Origin: Bacillota bacterium
GTDB lineage: Bacteria; Bacillota; Clostridia; Lachnospirales; Lachnospiraceae
Direction: 5' to 3'
Assembly (NCBI GenBank): GCA_023434365.1
Contig: JAEYSV010000012.1
Span: forward strand, 1 to 33,468
DNA: 33,468 bases
The translations under genes were made by a program, and so were the position numbers. The notes below the pieces were generated by a model. That model saw only the letters and a program-made list of their open reading frames with translations. It was not told where the DNA came from and made no database searches. Of the stretch, positions 28,448-33,468 are shown piece after piece. Within the stretch, counting starts at the first letter, position 1, and every line of letters begins with the position of its first letter.

Positions 28448-28711
28448 TTAAGCCATTTTATTAACAGCTAAAGATAAACGGGAAATTTTTCTAGCAGAAG
28501 TATTCTTATGGTAGATTCCCTTAGACGTAGCTTTGCTAATTTCAGAAATCGCATTCTTTAAGCTAGCAATAGCAAGTTCTTTATCGTTAGCAGCAACAGC
28601 AGCTTCCACTTTTTTTACAGCAGTCTTCACTCTAGACTTGATCATTTTATTTCTCATAGTCTTAGTTTCGATAACAAGTATTCTCTTTTTCGCAGATTTG
28701 ATATTTGCCAA
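28448..28711 (-). CDS. rpsT: 30S ribosomal protein S20
   Basis: The 87-residue protein starts at TTG (28711-28709), eight bases after GGAGG on the minus strand, giving the canonical N terminus (M)ANIKSAKKRI; the longer frame to 28726 would add five unrelated residues. NKMIKSRVKTAVKKVEAAVA, KGIYHKNTSARKISRLSLAV and the alanine-rich helices are typical of S20, which binds the 5' domain of 16S rRNA. It stands on the opposite strand to its neighbours, with its own near-consensus promoter at 28800-28828. A TTG start is common for rpsT and is linked to translational control. Confidence 0.96.
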   Translation of the reverse strand: MANIKSAKKRILVIETKTMRNKMIKSRVKTAVKKVEAAVAANDKELAIASLKNAISEISKATSKGIYHKNTSARKISRLSLAVNKMA

Positions 28712-28799
28712 TCCGTACACCTCCAATAGCTAAATGGTATTATATTCTCTGTTTCATTAAACCCGGACACGGACGTTCTTAATGTAAACATGCTACTAT

Positions 28800-28828
28800 A
28801 TATTAGTATAAAGTCTGTATGTTGTCAA
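28800..28828 (-). promoter_or_regulatory. Near-consensus sigma-A promoter of rpsT
   Basis: On the minus strand TTGACA (28828-28823) and TAATAT (28805-28800) are separated by 17 bp. Transcription should begin near 28793, giving a leader of about 80 bases. Confidence 0.85.
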
Positions 28829-28916
28829 TACATAATTGCGATAATTTTAGGAAAACTAGATACTGAATGTTCACAATATTGAGGAAAATCAAGCGTTTAG
28901 ACGAGGTTGTAAGATA

Positions 28917-29861
28917 ATGGGAGACGAAAAAATGATGGAGAATAACAGAAGTAGAACAAGAACAGACCTCGCACTCGAGGTCAGAGAATCTTTTGAAGAT
29001 GATGATGTCGAAATCAGAGGCGTCGTGTTAGAAAAAGAACGAGATGAGGAGAATGAAATAGAGATTACCAGAGTTGTGATTAAAGATGAGCGTGGAGCCC
29101 AAGCGATGCAAAAACCAATTGGCACCTATATCACCATTGAAGCCCCTAAAATCAGCGGAAGTGATGAGAGCTATCATGAACCGGTAATGTTGCTTGTTGC
29201 TAAATACATCAAGGAACTGGCTGGGGAAGTGGAAGGAAAGAATATTCTTGTGGTTGGTTTAGGTAACAAGGATCTGACCGCAGATGCCCTAGGCCCACAG
29301 GTGATTGATCATTTGTTTGTTACAAGGCACCTTGTAAAGGAGTTTGGGAGCGAGTTTGCTAAGCGGAACCAGCTTGAAAGTATGAGTGCAATTGCGCCTG
29401 GCGTCATGGGACAAACAGGAATGGAGAGTAGTGAGATTATTAAAGGAGTTATCCAAACGACAAAGCCGGATTTGTTAATCGTTGTGGATGCGTTGGCAGC
29501 TCGAAGTGTCAATCGACTAAATACGACCATTCAAATTACGGATACCGGAATTAGTCCGGGTGCTGGAGTAGGCAATAACCGCAATGCCTTTAATGAAGAG
29601 AACCTAGGGGTAAAAGTTATTGCTCTGGGTGTACCTACGGTTGTAGATGCTGCGACCATCGTGAATGATACAATGGAAAAAGTTCTGACTGGGAAGGGAT
29701 TCACAGAGGATGAAATCTCTCAATTCTTGTGGGAAATGAATGATAATGAGATGCGTAATATGTTTGTGACACCAAAAAATATTGATGATTCCATTCATCG
29801 CATCAGTTATACGATATCAGAGGCATTAAACTCCTGTTTTGCTAAACCGCTCTGTAATTAA
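28917..29861 (+). CDS. gpr: GPR germination endopeptidase
   Basis: This 314-residue protein starts at ATG 28917 or, slightly better placed after GGGAG, ATG 28932. RTRTDLALEVRESF near the N terminus is the hallmark propeptide region. KNILVVGLGNKDLTADALGP, SAIAPGVMGQTGMESSEIIK, VVDALAARSVNRLNTTIQIT and DTGISPGAGVGNNRNAFNEE are the core GPR signatures. It cleaves small acid-soluble spore proteins early in germination and is made as a zymogen in the forespore. It is divergent from rpsT, with 205 bp between the start codons. Expression would be expected from a sigma-G promoter; I could not identify one convincingly. Confidence 0.96.
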   Translation: MGDEKMMENNRSRTRTDLALEVRESFEDDDVEIRGVVLEKERDEENEIEITRVVIKDERGAQAMQKPIGTYITIEAPKISGSDESYHEPVMLLVAKYIKELAGEVEGKNILVVGLGNKDLTADALGPQVIDHLFVTRHLVKEFGSEFAKRNQLESMSAIAPGVMGQTGMESSEIIKGVIQTTKPDLLIVVDALAARSVNRLNTTIQITDTGISPGAGVGNNRNAFNEENLGVKVIALGVPTVVDAATIVNDTMEKVLTGKGFTEDEISQFLWEMNDNEMRNMFVTPKNIDDSIHRISYTISEALNSCFAKPLCN

Positions 29862-29966
29862 TTACAAAATGGTATTGGAAGCGAATCATTTTGCATAAAA
29901 ATCATGATAACTATTAAAAGAATAAACAAAACAATTTTCATATAAAACGAATAAAATTAATACAAA

Positions 29967-29995
29967 TTGTTACCCCCTTTTGATACAATTATGAC
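29967..29995 (+). promoter_or_regulatory. Possible promoter of the beta-glucosidase gene
   Basis: TTGTTA (29967-29972) and TATGAC (29990-29995) are separated by 17 bp. An overlapping TACAAT at 29984-29989 is an alternative -10 box. Confidence 0.45.
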
Positions 29996-30083
29996 AGAAT
30001 AAGAAATCTCATTTACAAGGTAAAATGAATCATGTTCCCTGGCTTGAAGATTTCTTAAATATGCAGAAAGAAAGGGTAGTACA

Positions 30084-32348
30084 ATGGATATTAAGAAAAT
30101 TGTAAGTGAAATGACCTTAGAAGAAAAAGCAAGCTTGTGCTCTGGTTCAGGTTTTTGGCATACCAAGGCAGTTGAGCGTCTGGGAGTACCACAAGTAATG
30201 GTAAGTGATGGACCTCATGGACTTAGAAAACAGGATTTAGCGTCAGATCATCTTGGAATCAATGATAGTATCAAAGCAGTTTGCTTCCCAGCAGGTTGTG
30301 CAACCGCATCCAGTTTTGACCGTGATTTGGTTAATACACTAGGAGATGCATTGGGCAATCAATGTCAGGCAGAGGATGTTAGTGTTGTATTAGGGCCAGC
30401 GGTAAATATTAAGCGTTCCCCACTTTGTGGTCGTAATTTTGAATATTTTAGTGAAGACCCTTATCTTGCTACCGAGATGGCAACTAGTTATGTTAAAGGA
30501 GTACAAAGCAATCACGTTGGTGTAAGTGTAAAACACTACCTTGCCAACAATCAAGAGCATAGACGAATGACCTCTGATTCTCAGATTGATGAGAGAACCT
30601 TACGTGAAATCTATCTTGCTGCATTTGAAACTGTAGTAAAAGAAGCAAAACCTTGGACAGTAATGTGTTCCTATAATAAGGTAAATGGTGTGTATGCTTC
30701 TGAAAACAGACGCTTCCTGACTGAAGTATTACGTGAGGAATGGGGCTTTGATGGTTATGTAGTAAGTGACTGGGGTGCAGTCAATGACCGTGTGGCTGGA
30801 CTAAAAGCTGGATTGGAACTTGAAATGCCTTCTTCTAACGGAGTAAATGATGCTAAAATTGTAGCTGCTGTAAAAGCTGGTACTCTTGAAGAAAGTGTTC
30901 TGGATACGGCAGTAGAGCGCATTTTAAATATCGTAGACTTATATACTAATAATAGAAAAGCAGATGCCATCTGGGATAAAGACAAAGACCATGAGTTAGC
31001 AAGAAAAATCAGTGCAGAATGTATGGTTCTATTGAAGAATGAGAACATTTTGCCACTTGCAAAAGAGGAAAAAGTTGCTTTCATCGGTGAATTTGCTAGT
31101 GCACCTAGATACCAAGGTGGTGGTAGCTCCCACATTAATTCCACTAAAGTAACAAGTGCTGTAAATGCTATGGCTGGTAACGCGAATGTAACTTTTGCAG
31201 TAGGCTATGGTACAAAGCAAGATGTAATTGATGAAGCGTTAGTAAAAGAAGCAGTAGAAGTAGCGAAAGCTGCCAATGTTGCAGTAATCTTTGCTGGTTT
31301 GCCTGATTCTTTTGAGTCAGAAGGATATGACAGATCTCATATGAGAATGCCTGAGTGCCAAAATTATCTGATTCAAGAAGTTACGAAGGTTCAACCAAAT
31401 ACCGTGGTTGTACTTCACAATGGTTCTCCAGTAGAAATGCCATGGATTAATGATGTAAAAGCAGTATTAGAAGTATATCTTGGTGGGCAGGCTGTTGGTG
31501 GAGCAACCGTAGATGTATTATATGGTGATGCTAACCCAAGTGGACGATTAGCTGAAACCTTCCCTATCCGTTTAGAAGATAACCCTTCCTACCTATACTA
31601 TGTTGGTGAAAAAGATGTGGTTGAATACCGTGAAGGTGTGTTTGTAGGATACCGCTATTATGATAAGAAGAAAATGGATGTTCTATTCCCATTTGGTTAT
31701 GGATTAAGCTATACAACCTTTGAATACAGTGATTTAACCGTAGACAAAAAATCATTTGATGACACAGATACCGTAACAGTAAGTGTAACAGTAACGAATA
31801 CTGGAAAGGTTGCTGGAAAAGAAGTGGTTCAACTTTATGTTGCACCAAAAACTACGGAAGTGATTCGTCCAGTTCGCGAATTAAAACAATTTGCGAAAGT
31901 AGAACTTGCTCCAATGGAAAGCAAAACCGTTTCCTTTACCTTAAGTAAGAGAGCATTTGCTTACTTTAATACTGAGGTAAATGACTGGTTTGTTGAAACT
32001 GGTGATTATGCAATTGAGATTGGTAAGTCATCAAGAGACATTGTTGCTAGTGAAGTAGTAACCGTAACTGGTACAACAGTTATTAAGCCAGTATATCATT
32101 TGAATTCCACCATGGGCGATATCTTAGCAGACCCTAAGGCAAAAGCAGTATTAACCCCATATATGGAGGCCATGAATCATATGTTGAGCCCTGAGCAGGG
32201 TTCCGATGTGGCAGATAGCGCTATCACTAACGAAATGCAAATGGCGATGATTAACTATATGCCAGTTCGTGGTATCCTTAACTTTGCAAATGGTATGGTG
32301 ACAGAAGAACAGATGCTTGCTCTATTAGATCAGATTAATAGTTTATAA
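30084..32348 (+). CDS. GH3 beta-glucosidase
   Basis: This 754-residue protein starts at ATG 30084 behind AAAGAAAGGG. The N-terminal TIM barrel carries VSDGPHGLRKQ, GPAVNIKRSPLCGRNFEYFS, KHYLANNQE and the nucleophile Asp229 in GYVVSDWGAVNDR. The middle alpha/beta sandwich includes AVIFAGLPDSFESEGYDRS, where a loop Glu should be the acid/base. LFPFGYGLSYTTFEYSDLTV leads into the C-terminal fibronectin-III-like domain (VTNTGKVAGKEVVQLYVAPK). It removes terminal beta-glucose from cello- or other beta-oligosaccharides. There is no signal peptide, so it is cytoplasmic. A tail of about 70 residues follows the Fn3-like domain. The convergent AraC-family gene is a candidate regulator. Confidence 0.95.
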   Translation: MDIKKIVSEMTLEEKASLCSGSGFWHTKAVERLGVPQVMVSDGPHGLRKQDLASDHLGINDSIKAVCFPAGCATASSFDRDLVNTLGDALGNQCQAEDVSVVLGPAVNIKRSPLCGRNFEYFSEDPYLATEMATSYVKGVQSNHVGVSVKHYLANNQEHRRMTSDSQIDERTLREIYLAAFETVVKEAKPWTVMCSYNKVNGVYASENRRFLTEVLREEWGFDGYVVSDWGAVNDRVAGLKAGLELEMPSSNGVNDAKIVAAVKAGTLEESVLDTAVERILNIVDLYTNNRKADAIWDKDKDHELARKISAECMVLLKNENILPLAKEEKVAFIGEFASAPRYQGGGSSHINSTKVTSAVNAMAGNANVTFAVGYGTKQDVIDEALVKEAVEVAKAANVAVIFAGLPDSFESEGYDRSHMRMPECQNYLIQEVTKVQPNTVVVLHNGSPVEMPWINDVKAVLEVYLGGQAVGGATVDVLYGDANPSGRLAETFPIRLEDNPSYLYYVGEKDVVEYREGVFVGYRYYDKKKMDVLFPFGYGLSYTTFEYSDLTVDKKSFDDTDTVTVSVTVTNTGKVAGKEVVQLYVAPKTTEVIRPVRELKQFAKVELAPMESKTVSFTLSKRAFAYFNTEVNDWFVETGDYAIEIGKSSRDIVASEVVTVTGTTVIKPVYHLNSTMGDILADPKAKAVLTPYMEAMNHMLSPEQGSDVADSAITNEMQMAMINYMPVRGILNFANGMVTEEQMLALLDQINSL

Positions 32349-32364
32349 GAAAAAACTAATAGAA

Positions 32365-32429
32365 GACTTGAACAAAAGACCTGAACAGAAGACCTGAATA
32401 AAAGACCTGAACAGAAGACTTGAACAAGT
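32365..32429 (+). repeat. 13-bp tandem repeat, five units
   Basis: Five units of the form GAC(C/T)TGAA(C/T)A(A/G)AA follow one another exactly: 32365, 32378, 32391, 32404 and 32417, the last diverging at its end. They begin 17 bp after the stop of the beta-glucosidase gene and precede the terminator. Confidence 0.85.
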
Positions 32430-32467
32430 GCTTTGAACCGGAACAGATTAAATAGCTAAATATAAAG

Positions 32468-32517
32468 ACAGGTGTTTTTTACTAGCTTAAAGTGACGTAA
32501 AGAAACACCTGTTTTTA
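32468..32517 (+). terminator. Bidirectional terminator between GH3 and AraC genes
   Basis: ACAGGTGTTT (32468-32477) and AAACACCTGT (32503-32512) form a ten-bp perfect stem, with T runs on both sides of the hairpin. It separates the two convergent genes. Confidence 0.85.
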
Positions 32518-33309
32518 TGATTTTTCCCGATGAAAGCTTACACGAAAGTATTTTTTCCGATAGGCTTTTGGTGTTAGCCCGGTATAGCGTTTAAATACAC
32601 TTACAAAATAGCTATGGCTGCTAAAGGCAAGATAATTACTAATATCTACATAACTATAATCAGAGTATTTGAGTAAATTGGAGGCTGATTCTACTCGCTT
32701 TTGGTTGATATAGTCACTAATGGACTGGCCCACTTCTTTTTTAAACAATGTCGAAAGGTAGGTTGGATTCAAAGAAACTTGCTTAGCGATATCAGTTACC
32801 TTAATACTTTCATGTAAATGATAATAGATATAATCCATCGAAAGTACAACTGGTTTGGAAAAGACTTTCATTTTCTTTAACGTTGCAATATGTTTGGTAA
32901 AATAAAGAGTCATTTCTTTATGTAGCTCAAGAATTTCCTCTGGACTGGTTAGCTTGTCTGCACGTTGAATAAACAAGTCGCTGGCATTATAAGCAATCTC
33001 TGGTTCCATTCCCCCTTCCACAGCAAAGCGTGTACTCAACGTGGCCGAGCAGACAAATAAATACTGTGAATTTCGAAGTGGATTATCAGAAAGATGTCCT
33101 GCAGTATTCGGTGAAAAGTCATTAAAGCAAGATTTGATTCCTTCAATATTTCCGGTTTTTATATACTCATACTGGAGCATTTCTTTATCATATGCTAAAT
33201 GACGGTTGTTATTTTCACGCTGAACAAAGGTTGTCCGGGTTAGTTCATGTTCTATATGACTGTCGTTAAAGCCAGGGTCTGGTAGATGGTAATCGGTGTG
33301 TTTTATCAT
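32515..33309 (-). CDS. AraC-family transcriptional regulator
   Basis: This 264-residue protein starts at ATG (33309-33307) behind a perfect AAAGGAGGTG. The last 100 residues form the AraC DNA-binding domain: first helix-turn-helix VTDIAKQVSLNPTYLSTLFK (about 171-190), linker helix, and second YVDISNYLAFSSHSYFVSVF (about 220-239) ending in the family signature RYTGLTPKAYRKKYF. The N-terminal 155 residues (LQYEYIKTGNIEGIKSCFND, CSATLSTRFAVEGG) resemble the effector region of short clostridial AraC regulators and have no clear cupin or membrane segment. It lies convergent to the GH3 gene and may regulate it or a carbohydrate operon beyond the window. Confidence 0.92.
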   Translation of the reverse strand: MIKHTDYHLPDPGFNDSHIEHELTRTTFVQRENNNRHLAYDKEMLQYEYIKTGNIEGIKSCFNDFSPNTAGHLSDNPLRNSQYLFVCSATLSTRFAVEGGMEPEIAYNASDLFIQRADKLTSPEEILELHKEMTLYFTKHIATLKKMKVFSKPVVLSMDYIYYHLHESIKVTDIAKQVSLNPTYLSTLFKKEVGQSISDYINQKRVESASNLLKYSDYSYVDISNYLAFSSHSYFVSVFKRYTGLTPKAYRKKYFRVSFHREKS

Positions 33310-33372
33310 AGGGCACCTCCTTTGCTATGCTTTGTTATATCATAGGATTAGGGCGTCAAAAGCCCTTATTAA

Positions 33373-33468
33373 AATTATAGTTCGTCAATTTGCACAATTC
33401 TGTTTGTGAATCGTGATGCAAGGCATAGTTCATTCGCAACACGCTCTCGCTTGGATGAAGTTCGTAGT
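33373..33468 (+). repeat. Giant palindromic repeat, copy 4 (cut by the window edge)
   Basis: TTCGTCAATTTGCAC (33381-33395) matches the arm TTTGTCAATTTGCA of copy 3, and TTCGCAACACGCTCTCGCTT with GGATGA after it matches the core-proximal segment of copy 3 read on the other strand. The remaining core and right arm would lie beyond the window. Confidence 0.75.

Noticed and set aside
28829..28916. Sigma-G promoter for gpr
   Set aside because: TGAATG at about 28864 resembles a -35 element, but no CATNNTA-type -10 follows at the right distance.

Overview
The window is AT-rich Firmicutes DNA, most likely from a spore-forming, plant-polysaccharide-using Lachnospiraceae (clostridial cluster XIVa) such as a Lachnoclostridium. 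The grounds are the spore genes (gpr germination protease, splB spore photoproduct lyase), the clostridial holA / rpsT / gpr neighbourhood, strong AGGAGG ribosome binding sites with occasional TTG/GTG starts, and GH36 and GH3 glycosidases. The taxon is inferred.

Positions 1-16,100 are an accessory island that looks like the decayed, shuffled tail of an RHS polymorphic-toxin locus. It holds small orphan proteins (possible immunity proteins), a frameshifted RHS core fragment (4865-5226), two dispersed repeat families marking old cassette boundaries (A at 1258, 4718, 6817; B at 1590, 5205, 8241, each B ending in the same terminator), and two small gene families with intact and broken copies: a CXXC-x21-CXXC membrane protein (4087, 5415, relic near 12,735) and a lipoprotein (6113, 8509, 15371, with relics at 5785 and at the 3' end of the 8509 gene). 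An intact IS4-type element with an 11-bp target duplication sits at 2296-4049. Most other genes here are small membrane proteins or lipoproteins of unknown function, plus an ECF sigma/anti-sigma pair (13550-15248).

Positions 16,200-19,900 hold a membrane-anchored extracellular nuclease with a lamin-tail domain, a large lipoprotein, and a DUF2325 protein behind a near-consensus promoter with a possible operator.

From 20,000 onward the DNA is core-like: GH36 alpha-galactosidase, holA (DNA polymerase III delta), tRNA-Ser(CGA), an L,D-transpeptidase, splB, a P-loop ATPase, rpsT (minus strand) and gpr, then a GH3 beta-glucosidase and a convergent AraC-family regulator. The 1.1-kb gap between tRNA-Ser and the L,D-transpeptidase gene contains very large nested palindromes (three copies, and a fourth starting at the right edge of the window). 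They share a conserved core but differ in their outer arms, and they are the most unusual structure in the window.
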